DNA of 60,069 nucleotides from Nitrosomonas sp. JL21 (GCF_009833095.1 NZ_QRCB01000022.1:1-60069); one strand, 5' to 3'; shown: positions 44,265-53,615, numbered from the stretch's first letter. Numbers and translations: made by a program. The notes: generated from the sequence alone by a model not told the origin.

Positions 44265-44570
44265 TCAGTGATGGCTCTTGTCTGATCCTTCGTGTACATG
44301 GTGCGATTCGGTTTTTGAGGGTTTTTGCATCGCATGGCTCAGTTTTGCTTCCAATTCGGAGACTTTCGCTTCCAGAATGATCAATTTCTCGCGGGTGCGT
44401 TGCAATACTTCCTGCTGAACGTCGAATTCATCTCGGGTCACTAAATCGAGCCGCGTAAAAGCGCCCGACAGCAACATCCGGACATTCTTTTCAATATCCT
44501 TGGCCGGACTGTTTTGCAGTATTTCGCTGACTTTGGCGTTGATTTCATCGATGACATGTTTATTGAGCAT
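44265..44570 (-). CDS. ubiK: Ubiquinone biosynthesis accessory factor UbiK
   Basis: A 101-residue BMFP-domain protein. The start MLNKHVIDEINAKVSEILQN and the coiled-coil end (VLQRTREKLIILEAKVSELE) are typical of UbiK/YqiC, which forms a trimer with UbiJ and helps ubiquinone assembly. The frame is open back to 44642, but the ATG at 44570 gives the family length and N-terminus. The C-terminal tail (HHVHEGSDKSHH) is histidine-rich. It is next to yifB, the common arrangement in betaproteobacteria. A UbiH-type hydroxylase is encoded at 24.4-25.6 kb. Confidence 0.88.
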   Translation of the reverse strand: MLNKHVIDEINAKVSEILQNSPAKDIEKNVRMLLSGAFTRLDLVTRDEFDVQQEVLQRTREKLIILEAKVSELEAKLSHAMQKPSKTESHHVHEGSDKSHH

Positions 44571-44800
44571 AGCTAGTTCTCCTGATTGTATTAACGCACG
44601 ACTTGATCGGCTGATTGTGGCGACTGCGTGATAAAATGGCACCTGTCATTAGAGCTGACGTCAGGTGATTATCCACTGTTATTACCGAGGATGCCAGTTT
44701 TTACGGCTGCACGGCTATTGTGCCATGCAATTTACATCGGATGAAATAGGCTTATACCCTCATGAGTGAAGAACAGGACGACGTATGATGGGAAAGGTGA

Positions 44801-45805
44801 ATGGATCGTAGGCAATTAGTTGAGCATTGGGTCAAGAGGCAATTTCCGCAACAGTCATTTACCATGCAACCGGCGTCGGCAGACGCTAGTTTCCGGCGTT
44901 ATTTCCGGGTTTTCGTTGAGGATCGGACGTTCATTGTCATGGATGCGCCACCGCAACACGAGGATTGCGGGCCATTTCTGAGAATTGCCGGTATCCTTGC
45001 CGAAGCGGGGGTACATGTGCCTAGAATTCTGGCTTTCAACGCCGAACAAGGCTTCATGCTGTTATCCGATCTCGGCAGCAAGACCTTTCTGCAGGCGCTG
45101 ACCGATCAACCAGAAATGGCTCAGGCTTTATACAGCGATGCGATGGATGCATTGATCAAGTTGCAGTTGTCGCAGCAAACGAAGAGCTTGCCGCCGTATG
45201 ATCAAGCTTTGCTGTCGAGAGAACTCGATCTGTTTCCTGAGTGGTATATTGCCAAGCATGCGCAAAAGCGTCTGTCAGAGCGGCAACAGAAAATTCTGGA
45301 TGATGTGTTTGAGCATATCCTGCGGAATAATCTGGCTCAGCCGAGGGTGCTGGTGCACCGCGATTATCATTCCCGCAATTTGATGGTGACGTCGCCCAAT
45401 CCTGGCATCATCGATTTTCAGGATGCGGTGTATGGCCCGATTACGTATGATCTCGTATCCTTGTTCAAAGATGCTTATATCCGCTGGGATGAAGAACGCA
45501 TTCTCGATTGGGTGATCCGCTATTGGGAAAAAGCGCGCGCTGCTGGATTGCCGGTAGGCGCTGATTTTGCATCGTTCTATCAGGATTTTGAATGGATGGG
45601 CGTGCAGCGCCATTTGAAAGTCCTGGGAATTTTTGCGCGCCTCCATTACCGTGACGGCAAATCCAGCTATTTGGATGACATGCCGGTGGTGATGGACTAT
45701 CTGCGCAAAACCTGTGAACGCTATCGCGAACTGAGTTCGTTGCTGATTGTGCTGGATGAATTGGATTCCGCTGAGTCGAGCCAGAAAATTGGCTATACCT
45801 TTTAA
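44801..45805 (+). CDS. amgK: Aminoglycoside-type phosphotransferase AmgK
   Basis: A 334-residue protein with a choline/aminoglycoside kinase fold. The catalytic loop is VLVHRDYHSRNLMV and the metal site is GIIDFQDAVYGP. N-terminal features ADASFRRYFRV and FIVMDAPPQHEDCGPF match AmgK, which phosphorylates N-acetylmuramic acid and N-acetylglucosamine at the anomeric position in the cell-wall recycling bypass. The murU-like gene immediately downstream supports this assignment. Confidence 0.9.
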   Translation: MDRRQLVEHWVKRQFPQQSFTMQPASADASFRRYFRVFVEDRTFIVMDAPPQHEDCGPFLRIAGILAEAGVHVPRILAFNAEQGFMLLSDLGSKTFLQALTDQPEMAQALYSDAMDALIKLQLSQQTKSLPPYDQALLSRELDLFPEWYIAKHAQKRLSERQQKILDDVFEHILRNNLAQPRVLVHRDYHSRNLMVTSPNPGIIDFQDAVYGPITYDLVSLFKDAYIRWDEERILDWVIRYWEKARAAGLPVGADFASFYQDFEWMGVQRHLKVLGIFARLHYRDGKSSYLDDMPVVMDYLRKTCERYRELSSLLIVLDELDSAESSQKIGYTF

Positions 45806-45809
45806 CGCT

Positions 45810-46529
45810 GTGCCTTTCAAAGCCATGATTCTCGCCGCCGGCCGCGGCGAGCGCATGCGTCCTCTGACCGATCACTCGCCCAAACCGCTGCTCAGGGCGG
45901 GCAGTCACTCTTTGATCGAATATCAACTGACCAATTTAGCGCGTGCCGGATTTGTCGAGATCGTCATCAATCATGCTTATCTAGGGTACATGATCGAGCA
46001 TGCGCTCGGTACGGGTGAGCGCTATGGTGTTACCATTCGGTATTCGCCCGAGAAAGTCGTGCTGGAAACGGCTGGCGGCATAGCGAATGCATTGCCGTTA
46101 CTGACGGATGAATCCCGGTCGTTGCCTTTTTTAGTTGTGAATGGGGATATCTATTGCGACATGGAGTATGCCGCGTTACTGCCGGTGATGCAGGCGATGC
46201 ATTCCAACCGGGATAACTCCATTGCTCATTTAATATTAGTGGACAATCCGCTGCATCATGCAATGGGTGATTTTGCCCTGCAGGGAAACAAAGTGGCGCT
46301 GGCCGGGGTCAATAGCTGGACGTTCAGCGGTATCGGCGTATACCGACCGCAGTTGTTCGCTGACGTGAATCCTGGTTTACCGGCGAAATTGGCGCCGTTG
46401 CTACGAAAAGCGATAGAGTACGGCCAGGTTACCGGTGAGCGTTTTACGGGACAATGGGTTGATGTGGGAACGCCCGATCGGCTTGAGTCACTGGATCGAC
46501 AACTCTCCCTGAGGCAATGCAGTACTTGA
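45810..46529 (+). CDS. murU: N-acetylmuramate-1-phosphate uridylyltransferase MurU
   Basis: A 239-residue nucleotidyltransferase. The signature AMILAAGRGERMRPLTDHSP is the sugar-1-phosphate nucleotidyltransferase start with Lys in KPLL, and VVNGDIYCDMEY holds the metal-binding Asp. With AmgK it converts MurNAc to UDP-MurNAc, avoiding de novo synthesis and the target of fosfomycin. The frame opens back inside amgK, but the GTG at 45810, four bases after the amgK stop, gives the family N-terminus (VPFKAMILAAG). Confidence 0.9.
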   Translation: MPFKAMILAAGRGERMRPLTDHSPKPLLRAGSHSLIEYQLTNLARAGFVEIVINHAYLGYMIEHALGTGERYGVTIRYSPEKVVLETAGGIANALPLLTDESRSLPFLVVNGDIYCDMEYAALLPVMQAMHSNRDNSIAHLILVDNPLHHAMGDFALQGNKVALAGVNSWTFSGIGVYRPQLFADVNPGLPAKLAPLLRKAIEYGQVTGERFTGQWVDVGTPDRLESLDRQLSLRQCST

Positions 46530-46562
46530 GATTATTGGTTTAATCAAACAATATAAATATTT

Positions 46563-47870
46563 ATGACGCAATTTCAGCAATTCAAAAGTCGCCGGCAAAT
46601 TTTTGCAGCCAGAATGGAGAGTGGCGTTGCGATTATTCCGACTGCGCCGGAACAACTGCGTAACCGCGATGCTCATTATCCGTACCGGTTCGATAGCTAT
46701 TTTTATTATCTGACCGGCTTTCGTGAGCCCGAGGCTGTGCTGGTGATCATTGCGGCTAGCCGTGATACTGCAGCAAAGCATATTTTGTTTTGCCGTGAAA
46801 AAAACCAGGAACGGGAGATATGGGATGGTTTCCGCTACGGTCCTGATGCTGCCAAGGAGGTATTTGGTTTTGATGAAGCCTATCCGATCGCGCAATTGGA
46901 TGAATTACTTCCAAAATTGCTGATCAATCAACCGGCTGTGTATGCGGCATTCGGTCATGATCAGTCGTGGAATCAACGGATCATCGGCTGGTTGAATCAG
47001 GTGCGGGAACAATCGCGCGCGGGTGCGGCGCCACCGGCAGAAATTCATGATTACCGCATCGTGCTCGATGACATGCGGTTGATCAAGACAAGCGATGAGC
47101 TTCAAATCATGCAGCGCGCGGCGGATATTTCGACCCAGGCGCATCAGCGCGCGATGCAGACGACTTGTCCTGGCATGCGCGAATATGAGATCGAAGCTGA
47201 GCTGCTGTATACCTTTTACCGGCATGGTGCACAAGCGCCGGCATATACATCGATTATAGCAGGGGGCGCCAATGCCTGCGTGCTGCATTATGTCGAGAAT
47301 AATGCCGAACTGAAATCCGGAGATCTGCTGTTGATCGATGCCGGTTGTGAGCTGGATGGATATGCCTCCGATATCACCCGTACCTTTCCCATCAGTGGCC
47401 GGTTTACGCCGCAACAACGGGATATTTATCAATTGGTGCTGGCGGCGCAGATCGAGGCCATTGCTCAAGTAAAGCCAGGCAATCGATGGAATGATCCGCA
47501 CCAGGCTGCTTTGCGGGTGCTGGCCCAGGGTTTTATCGACCTAGGATTATGCCAGGGCAGTGTCGATGCGATACTGGAAACTGAGGACTATAAACGTTTT
47601 TACATGCATAAAACCGGCCACTGGTTGGGCATGGATGTGCATGATGTCGGAGAATATAAGCAACAGGGTGACTGGCGCGAGTTTCAGCCCGGCATGGTGC
47701 TGACCGTTGAACCCGGTTGTTATATTCGTCCGGCGGATAATGTTCCGGAACATTTCTGGAATATCGGAATACGCATTGAGGATGATGTCTTGGTGACACA
47801 CACCGGTCATGAAATTCTGACGACTGCGGCACCCAAGACGATTCCCGAGATAGAGGAGTTGATGCAATGA
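46563..47870 (+). CDS. pepP: Xaa-Pro aminopeptidase
   Basis: A 435-residue M24 metallopeptidase that removes N-terminal residues before proline. The N-terminal creatinase-like domain is followed by the pita-bread fold. The metal ligands are visible: two Asp in LLIDAGCELDGYASDITRTF, His in HKTGHWLGMDVHD, Glu in LTVEPGCYI and Glu in IGIRIEDDVLVT. Length matches PepP. It follows murU by 33 bases and may share its transcript. Confidence 0.95.
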   Translation: MTQFQQFKSRRQIFAARMESGVAIIPTAPEQLRNRDAHYPYRFDSYFYYLTGFREPEAVLVIIAASRDTAAKHILFCREKNQEREIWDGFRYGPDAAKEVFGFDEAYPIAQLDELLPKLLINQPAVYAAFGHDQSWNQRIIGWLNQVREQSRAGAAPPAEIHDYRIVLDDMRLIKTSDELQIMQRAADISTQAHQRAMQTTCPGMREYEIEAELLYTFYRHGAQAPAYTSIIAGGANACVLHYVENNAELKSGDLLLIDAGCELDGYASDITRTFPISGRFTPQQRDIYQLVLAAQIEAIAQVKPGNRWNDPHQAALRVLAQGFIDLGLCQGSVDAILETEDYKRFYMHKTGHWLGMDVHDVGEYKQQGDWREFQPGMVLTVEPGCYIRPADNVPEHFWNIGIRIEDDVLVTHTGHEILTTAAPKTIPEIEELMQ

Positions 47871-48235
47871 ATGATGATGAGCAACGTAAAATTATTATTG
47901 ACAGAGTTTCTGAATTTCACCGTGCCGGGGAGGATGAGCGACCCCACGTTCCCATATCGCCGCTGAATCGATGGGCTACTTACCTCATGCTGATTCCGAT
48001 CGTGGTCGCGATGGTGCTGATAGGCATGTTCTTTTTTGCGGCTTTTCTTGCGCTGCTGGCTGTCGCCGTTGTCGTCATTGGCATACGATTCTGGTGGGTG
48101 CGCCGGCAATATGAGAAAGCCCGGCAGCAAGCCGATGATACCAATCCTCCGAAAGAAGGCGATGCTTCGATTATCATTGAGGATGCGCAGATCATCGAAG
48201 AAACCAATACCTATCGCAACAAATCACAGAAATGA
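47867..48235 (+). CDS. Small membrane protein of unknown function
   Basis: A 122-residue protein whose start overlaps the pepP stop (ATGA), indicating coupling. One long hydrophobic segment (about residues 36-70, WATYLMLIPIVVAMVLIGMF and LALLAVAVVVIGIRFWW) would span the membrane twice as a hairpin. Both flanks are polar and charged, with a basic stretch after the hairpin. No family was recognised. The coupling to a peptidase is the only functional hint. Confidence 0.7.
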   Translation: MNDDEQRKIIIDRVSEFHRAGEDERPHVPISPLNRWATYLMLIPIVVAMVLIGMFFFAAFLALLAVAVVVIGIRFWWVRRQYEKARQQADDTNPPKEGDASIIIEDAQIIEETNTYRNKSQK

Positions 48236-48328
48236 ACATCGGTTTCGAGCCGATTGGTCTGCCTTCGCAATCATTGGCTATAACGGCAAACATGTAGCCA
48301 GTCATTTTCTCCAGCAAGGATATTTTCT

Positions 48329-49693
48329 ATGCTCATGTCATCCACTGACCCGGCATCGGGTGAGACGCTTCATACCTTTGCTACCTGGTCAATGGATCAG
48401 ACGCATGCCGTCTTGAGGCAGGTCGAGCATGCTCATGCGGGCTGGGCGGGGCTTACCATCGAACAGCGATCGCATGCCATGCGGCAACTGGCGCAAGTGT
48501 TTCGTCGGCATCGGGAAGAGTATGCCAATCTGATTACCGAGGAGATGGGAAAGTTATCAAAAGAGGCTCGAGCGGAGGTGGATAAATGTGCGCTCGGCTG
48601 TGAATACTATGCTGATCATGCGCAATCGTACTTAAACGACGAGATCATGGCTTCTGACGCCAGCCGTAGCCTCGTGACCTATCAACCATTGGGCATCCTG
48701 CTCTGCATCATGCCGTGGAATTTCCCGTTCTGGCAATTGATTCGCGCTGCGGCGCCGGCAATGATGGCTGGTAATGCAGTGGTATTGAAGCATGCTTCGA
48801 ATGTTCCACGTTGTGCGCTGGCATTGGAACAGGCATTTCAGCGGGCCGGGTTTCCTGCAGATGTTTTTCGGACGCTGATGATCACTGCCGATCAGACTGA
48901 ATCGGTGGTGGCCGATCCGCGCATTGCCGCCGTCACATTGACCGGCAGCAGTCAGGCGGGGCGTAAAGTGGCGAGCATCGCGGGTCAGCATTTGAAGAAA
49001 TGCGTGCTCGAATTGGGTGGCTCGGATCCCTTCATCGTGCTGGAGGATGCGGATCTGGAAACCACGGCGCAACAAGCGCTGTTTGCTCGTTTTCAGAATA
49101 TGGGGCAGAGCTGTATTGCCGCCAAACGTTTTATCCTGATCGATTCTATTGCCGATACCTTCATTGAACACATCAAGACATTGGTTAACCAGATGCAGTG
49201 TGGAAATCCGAAGAATGAAGCCACCACGATAGCGCCGATGGCGCGTGATGATTTGCGCGCTGAACTGCAATCGCAAGTCGAGCGCAGCCTGGCGGCCGGC
49301 GCACAGCTTGTTGTCGGCGGCTTTGCTATTGAGATGCCGGGCTTTTATTACCAACCGACCATACTGGATCATGTTTGGCCCGGTATGCCTGCTTTTGACG
49401 AAGAATTATTTGGCCCGGTGGCTGCCATCACGCGGGCAAAGAATATCGAAGAAGCCGTTCAATTGGCAAATCGCACGCCATTTGGTCTTGGAGGAAGTGT
49501 ATGGACCGGGGATATCGCGCGTGGCGAAGGATTGGCCCGGCAGATTCATGCCGGATGTACCTTCGTGAATGGCGTAGTAAAGAGTGATCCCCGCTTGCCA
49601 TTCGGCGGCATCAAACATTCTGGCTATGGACGGGAATTATCTTATTTTGGTATTCGTGAGTTTGTGAACATTAAAACAATCTGGATCAAATAG
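48329..49693 (+). CDS. NAD(P)-dependent succinate-semialdehyde dehydrogenase-type ALDH
   Basis: A 454-residue aldehyde dehydrogenase. PWNFPFWQLIRAAAPAMMAG, TLTGSSQAGRKVAS, catalytic Glu in LELGGSDPFIVLED and catalytic Cys in FQNMGQSCIAAKR are all in place. The C-terminal LPFGGIKHSGYGRELS is the oligomerisation and substrate turn. The sequence resembles the short succinate-semialdehyde dehydrogenase group of proteobacteria that lacks an N-terminal extension. Exact substrate is not proven. AAGGA precedes the start. Confidence 0.9.
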   Translation: MLMSSTDPASGETLHTFATWSMDQTHAVLRQVEHAHAGWAGLTIEQRSHAMRQLAQVFRRHREEYANLITEEMGKLSKEARAEVDKCALGCEYYADHAQSYLNDEIMASDASRSLVTYQPLGILLCIMPWNFPFWQLIRAAAPAMMAGNAVVLKHASNVPRCALALEQAFQRAGFPADVFRTLMITADQTESVVADPRIAAVTLTGSSQAGRKVASIAGQHLKKCVLELGGSDPFIVLEDADLETTAQQALFARFQNMGQSCIAAKRFILIDSIADTFIEHIKTLVNQMQCGNPKNEATTIAPMARDDLRAELQSQVERSLAAGAQLVVGGFAIEMPGFYYQPTILDHVWPGMPAFDEELFGPVAAITRAKNIEEAVQLANRTPFGLGGSVWTGDIARGEGLARQIHAGCTFVNGVVKSDPRLPFGGIKHSGYGRELSYFGIREFVNIKTIWIK

Positions 49694-49744
49694 TTCTCCA
49701 CTGGATCGTCTTAATGCCGACTGGTCTTGTGGGTTACTTCTTGA

Positions 49745-51058
49745 TCAGCTGTTATGGCGGCGCTTGTGAAAAATCGATCGACTGTTGAGTACATTCTTAT
49801 GTCGCGCCTTGTGGAATACTTTGTAAAAAGAAGGTTCATTGGCTTGCGCCAATAATGTAAAAAGCTCCTGATTATTCGCGTTTCGTTTTAACTGCAGCAG
49901 CAGGGCGGTGAGACCGGAGACATGTGCCGTGGCGAGAGAATTTCCCGATACGAAATCATAAGTGCCGTTCGGTAGTGTCGTCAGGATGTCTTCTCCAGGT
50001 GCAGCCACCGAAAGAACGGAAGATCCATCGGTGGATTGCACCGTTAGGTTGGTTAAGCTGCGGACTCCGATGACACCCGGTTGCCGGGCGGGAAAACCGG
50101 ATTTTTCATCTGTGGTGTCAGCCTGTGAAGCAATCACGATGATTCCTTCCTGAACAGCTTTATCGATGAGTCTGGCCAACAGCGGGTCATGCGGGCCAGT
50201 CAAGCTGAGGTTCAGGATGTCAATGTTCATTCCAATGGCTGTGCTGATCGCCAACGCCAACGTGAAGCTATTGCATGCTGCATCGAGGCTTCCTGCTTTT
50301 ATTCCCCAGCAGGCTTTCAAGGAAATTACCGAACTGTCGGGAGCGATGCCGACAATGCCCCGACCATTGTTTGGTTTGGCTGCAATCACACCCGCAATCG
50401 CTGTACCATGGTTATCACCAAACGACCGGGATGATTTTTGGGCGACGAAATCCTTGCTTTCCTGGATTTGTCCTTTCAAATCGGGGTGATTGGTGTCTAC
50501 ACCGGTATCGATGATAGCAATGGTGACGTTCTTTCCGGTAGCTCGATCGTGGATATCAGCCAGATTCAACGACTTGATGTGCGTTTGCAGGCGGTAATAG
50601 GGATCGCTGTAGCGATTCTCAGCCATGACCTGGAAAGTATTCATCGCTTGTACGCTAGCGATGCGATTGTCTTTCGATAGCGCACCAATGACTTCTGCTA
50701 TGGTTTGGCCTTCATTGATGAGATATACCACGCAATGTTCTCCGATTTCCTTGATGGGCCATTGCGATAGAATTTTTAATTGGTAATCCTTTTCAATATT
50801 GGAAGCAATCCGCTGACTCCAGGTCGAACTGCTGTAATGACCGCGCCGACGGTAGGATTGATTGACGACTCCAACCGGAATACGATCGATGTGCTTATCC
50901 ACGTAGGTTACCAGAATGATCCGTTCCGCCTGTTGGATATCAACGATGTGCGGGTGTATGGGAATTTCCTGTTCCATGGCTATGACGGGTAGTGCCATTA
51001 CCAGAATCGATAGCAGTAGGGGAACTGATAGCAGACAACTTGGCAACTTATTGAACAT
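49745..51058 (-). CDS. Exported S8 (subtilisin-type) serine peptidase
   Basis: A 437-residue exported protease: signal peptide to about residue 28, propeptide-like region about 86-145 (CVVYLINEGQTIAEVIGALS), then the catalytic domain with Asp184 (IAIIDTGVDTNHPDL), His217 (DNHGTAIAG) and Ser374 (VSGNSLATAHVSGL). The oxyanion-hole Asn normally found in a GN pair is not visible; the equivalent region reads IVIASQADTTDEKS. It is the third gene of the operon sigma-anti-sigma-peptidase, five bases after the anti-sigma stop. AGGA precedes the start. Confidence 0.9.
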   Translation of the reverse strand: MFNKLPSCLLSVPLLLSILVMALPVIAMEQEIPIHPHIVDIQQAERIILVTYVDKHIDRIPVGVVNQSYRRRGHYSSSTWSQRIASNIEKDYQLKILSQWPIKEIGEHCVVYLINEGQTIAEVIGALSKDNRIASVQAMNTFQVMAENRYSDPYYRLQTHIKSLNLADIHDRATGKNVTIAIIDTGVDTNHPDLKGQIQESKDFVAQKSSRSFGDNHGTAIAGVIAAKPNNGRGIVGIAPDSSVISLKACWGIKAGSLDAACNSFTLALAISTAIGMNIDILNLSLTGPHDPLLARLIDKAVQEGIIVIASQADTTDEKSGFPARQPGVIGVRSLTNLTVQSTDGSSVLSVAAPGEDILTTLPNGTYDFVSGNSLATAHVSGLTALLLQLKRNANNQELFTLLAQANEPSFYKVFHKARHKNVLNSRSIFHKRRHNS

Positions 51059-51063
51059 CGGAA

Positions 51064-51771
51064 CTATTTCCTATCTGCCGAGGATAAACCATGTGCCAGC
51101 TCTGCAAAAATAACTCGGGTATCGTTATGTAAGTATGCAATCGCAGTCTGGATGTCTTGTGGATGTGTGAGTTGGTCACCGATCTGAACCAGATAAACGC
51201 CATTATCCGACGGGCCCTTAACGATTTGGGCAGAGACTGCGTTCAGAATGGCGCTGATTTGCTCCGGATCGGATTGATCAGAAAAGACAACTCGTAGCAT
51301 ATTCATGCTTTCTTCCCCTACGACCGTATTGGCCAGTGTTCTGTAATCGCTTCCGAGCTCGGTTCGGTCGATCAGCGAACCCAGCATGAACGGTAGCGAC
51401 AGTAGCAGCAAGCTGGCCGCCAAGGCCGTGTACTGCACAAAACTAAGAAACTGCTGTGAGAAGAATTTTGAATCTTTTTTGGCTTCGTGAGGCTGGGTCA
51501 GTGTACCTACACTCGGTTGCTTCTCAATTTTCATTTTCAATTGTGCAAAAGAAACTTGGGAAACTTGTTCCAGAAGGTCAATTTGCTGCATTCTTTCAAC
51601 CAATTGCTGCTGCTGATCCAATTCGATTCTGCACGTGATACAGAATTTGACGTGATGTCTTACGCTGGCTTGCTCGACTGGATCCAATGTATTATTGATA
51701 TACCACGGCAGCAGATTCCATACTTTCTGATGCTCGCTGCGAGTGGATATTTCATCATTCGAAGAAAACAT
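51064..51771 (-). CDS. Zinc-finger anti-sigma factor with propeptide-like periplasmic domain
   Basis: A 235-residue membrane protein. The N-terminal ZAS-type zinc site is HHVKFCITC (39-47). A single transmembrane helix lies at 112-131. The C-terminal periplasmic part (about 158-226: LRVVFSDQSD, ILNAVSAQIVKGPSDNGVYL, IAYLHNDTRVIFAEL) has the beta-alpha-beta pattern of a subtilase propeptide and parallels residues 86-138 of the peptidase encoded next. It should hold the adjacent ECF sigma factor inactive until the periplasmic part senses something. The start overlaps the sigma stop by one base (TAATG). Confidence 0.85.
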   Translation of the reverse strand: MFSSNDEISTRSEHQKVWNLLPWYINNTLDPVEQASVRHHVKFCITCRIELDQQQQLVERMQQIDLLEQVSQVSFAQLKMKIEKQPSVGTLTQPHEAKKDSKFFSQQFLSFVQYTALAASLLLLSLPFMLGSLIDRTELGSDYRTLANTVVGEESMNMLRVVFSDQSDPEQISAILNAVSAQIVKGPSDNGVYLVQIGDQLTHPQDIQTAIAYLHNDTRVIFAELAHGLSSADRK

Positions 51772-52376
51772 TATTGACTCCTGTCCTTAAGCTCTAGAAA
51801 TAATTTAGCTAAAATTTTACGTGCATGAAACATTCTCGTTTTTACTGTATTTTCAGGGCACTGCATGATTTCTGCAATTTCATGATAATGCAAGCCCTGA
51901 TAATAAGTCATTTCCACCACCGCTCGTTGTTCAGTAGACAACTTATTGAAAGCCATCTCCAGCCAGTTACTGACTTCCAATTCTTCGACCCACCGGCCTC
52001 CGCTTTCGGGAAGATAGTCCATCTCTTCATTAAACTCTGTCGATCGATCTTCTCGAACCGAGCTTTGTTCAGCGCTCTTCAGTGATTTTAAATAAGCTAT
52101 TCCCAAAATCCATGTCGAAGGACGGCACACGTAGTTATAAGTGGACGCCTTTTCCCATACGACGTACATGACATCATTGATAATTTCTTCGATGCAATCA
52201 TGGCGTTTAACGATATGGAATATAAATTGGTACAGCCGGTTAAAATAGAGCTGGTAAAGTTTCTCAAAAGCTTCGACATTCCCTGTTGCGGTTTCGGCAA
52301 TCAAATCTCTTTCCTTAACCAGTTGTTCTTGGGAACTAAAGGTTATTCGCACGGTTGATGTGGGTAACTCATGCAT
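51771..52376 (-). CDS. ECF RNA polymerase sigma factor
   Basis: A 201-residue group IV sigma factor. Region 2 is AFEKLYQLYFNRLYQFIFHI with IIMDVMYVVW-like IINDVMYVVWEKA, and region 4 is LSTEQRAVVEMTYYQGLHYH and ENTVKTRMFHARKILAKLF. Regions 3.0/3.1 are absent, as expected. It is the first gene of the operon with its anti-sigma factor and the subtilase, so it probably controls its own operon. A sequence GGAAT about 60 bases upstream could be part of an ECF-type promoter, but this is weak. Confidence 0.93.
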   Translation of the reverse strand: MHELPTSTVRITFSSQEQLVKERDLIAETATGNVEAFEKLYQLYFNRLYQFIFHIVKRHDCIEEIINDVMYVVWEKASTYNYVCRPSTWILGIAYLKSLKSAEQSSVREDRSTEFNEEMDYLPESGGRWVEELEVSNWLEMAFNKLSTEQRAVVEMTYYQGLHYHEIAEIMQCPENTVKTRMFHARKILAKLFLELKDRSQ

Positions 52377-52542
52377 GGTATTTCATTATCAAAGTGCCGG
52401 CGTTAAGATTCTCGCAAAGTGATGCGTTCATTCCTCACGATCGAAAAAAAGTTCATTGCGGTGAAAAAAAGCTCTTCAAGCAATGGAGAAGTGCTTTGAA
52501 AACAGTGTGTCTAGTCATTCTCGCCGTCTTTTCAAGATATCC

Positions 52543-53322
52543 TTAGAACCCAATTGTCATCGAAAATACTGCCCGATGATCGGCAACATGCGGGTAAAAT
52601 TGCCAACCGGCGGCCATACCATGCGCCTGAGTGGATGTATGAATACCTCCGTAATAACGAACATCGATGCCGATATTCTTGGAAAAATGCAGGGTTAGGC
52701 CGGATGTCCAGTACAAATAATCATAATGTAGATTTTTTTTCTGCTTGTTATAGCCTAAAGTGCCGGATAGTTCGATAGAATCGCTGATTGGGTAGCGACC
52801 GGTTATTTCTGAGTTGAATGACATGTGGTTCTGGTTGTAACTATTTTCGGAAACATTGAAATTGAGCGATACGAGGTCACGAAAGTGGCTGTAAATGTAA
52901 AATTCATTATAGTCAGCATCTTGGCCAAATATCTTGCCATCATAGAGATAGCGGGTCCATGCGGTATTAAATCGCCAATCTTCCGATAACTGATAAGCAA
53001 AACCTAGATAAGGTCTGAATTCCAATGTTGAGCGATCATCATAGCCATGATCGGCAAAATTAATGGTTGAAGCAGACGAACCCAGGAAAATTCCTGATTT
53101 AAATTCATAATCGATATTGCCCTGTATGACAGGCTTGCCATTGCTCTTGGAATAACCACGCCAAATATAATCGGTGGCTCCGGTAATGCCGCCGCTTAAT
53201 TTTCCATTGAATTCAGCTGTGCAATGAATCGAATAAAACATCGTCAGCAGCAGAAATAATAATTGATGATTCCTCCTCCGAGAGTGAACAGTCTTCTGTG
53301 GATTCGAATAAGGAAAAATCAT
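52543..53322 (-). CDS. TorF family putative porin
   Basis: A 259-residue outer-membrane beta-barrel protein of the Gcw_chp/TorF family. After a signal peptide (LLFLLLTMFYSIHCTA) the protein shows LSGGITGATDYIWRGYSKSN, the family signature at the first strand, then alternating-residue beta strands, and ends in the aromatic FSMTIGF, the BAM recognition type. The transported solute is unknown. The N-terminal 18 residues before the signal core are unusually long and basic; a later start is possible. It lies just upstream of the sigma factor operon on the same strand with 166 bases between. Confidence 0.85.
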   Translation of the reverse strand: MIFPYSNPQKTVHSRRRNHQLLFLLLTMFYSIHCTAEFNGKLSGGITGATDYIWRGYSKSNGKPVIQGNIDYEFKSGIFLGSSASTINFADHGYDDRSTLEFRPYLGFAYQLSEDWRFNTAWTRYLYDGKIFGQDADYNEFYIYSHFRDLVSLNFNVSENSYNQNHMSFNSEITGRYPISDSIELSGTLGYNKQKKNLHYDYLYWTSGLTLHFSKNIGIDVRYYGGIHTSTQAHGMAAGWQFYPHVADHRAVFSMTIGF

Positions 53323-53615
53323 TAAAAAGTTAAATACCAGAATAATTGAAATTGAAATCTTGGAAACAGGCTTTGCACTGCTGTGTCAAGAGTAACTGGA
53401 TTCGATGGGTTGCTGTATTTAGATTACAAGGTATTTATCGTTGTATTTTGTGTATTGCGCAAATTGTGAAGGTAGAGGTTATTGGGTATTCTCGGGGAAA
53501 GCTCTGAATTTCGAGTTTCCTAAAGTATATGAACCTTTTTCAATGCTGACAGAATAAACGGCTTACAATAAAAAATTTCATTCCTGAATTTTGTAGATAT
53601 CTAATTAGGAAAATA

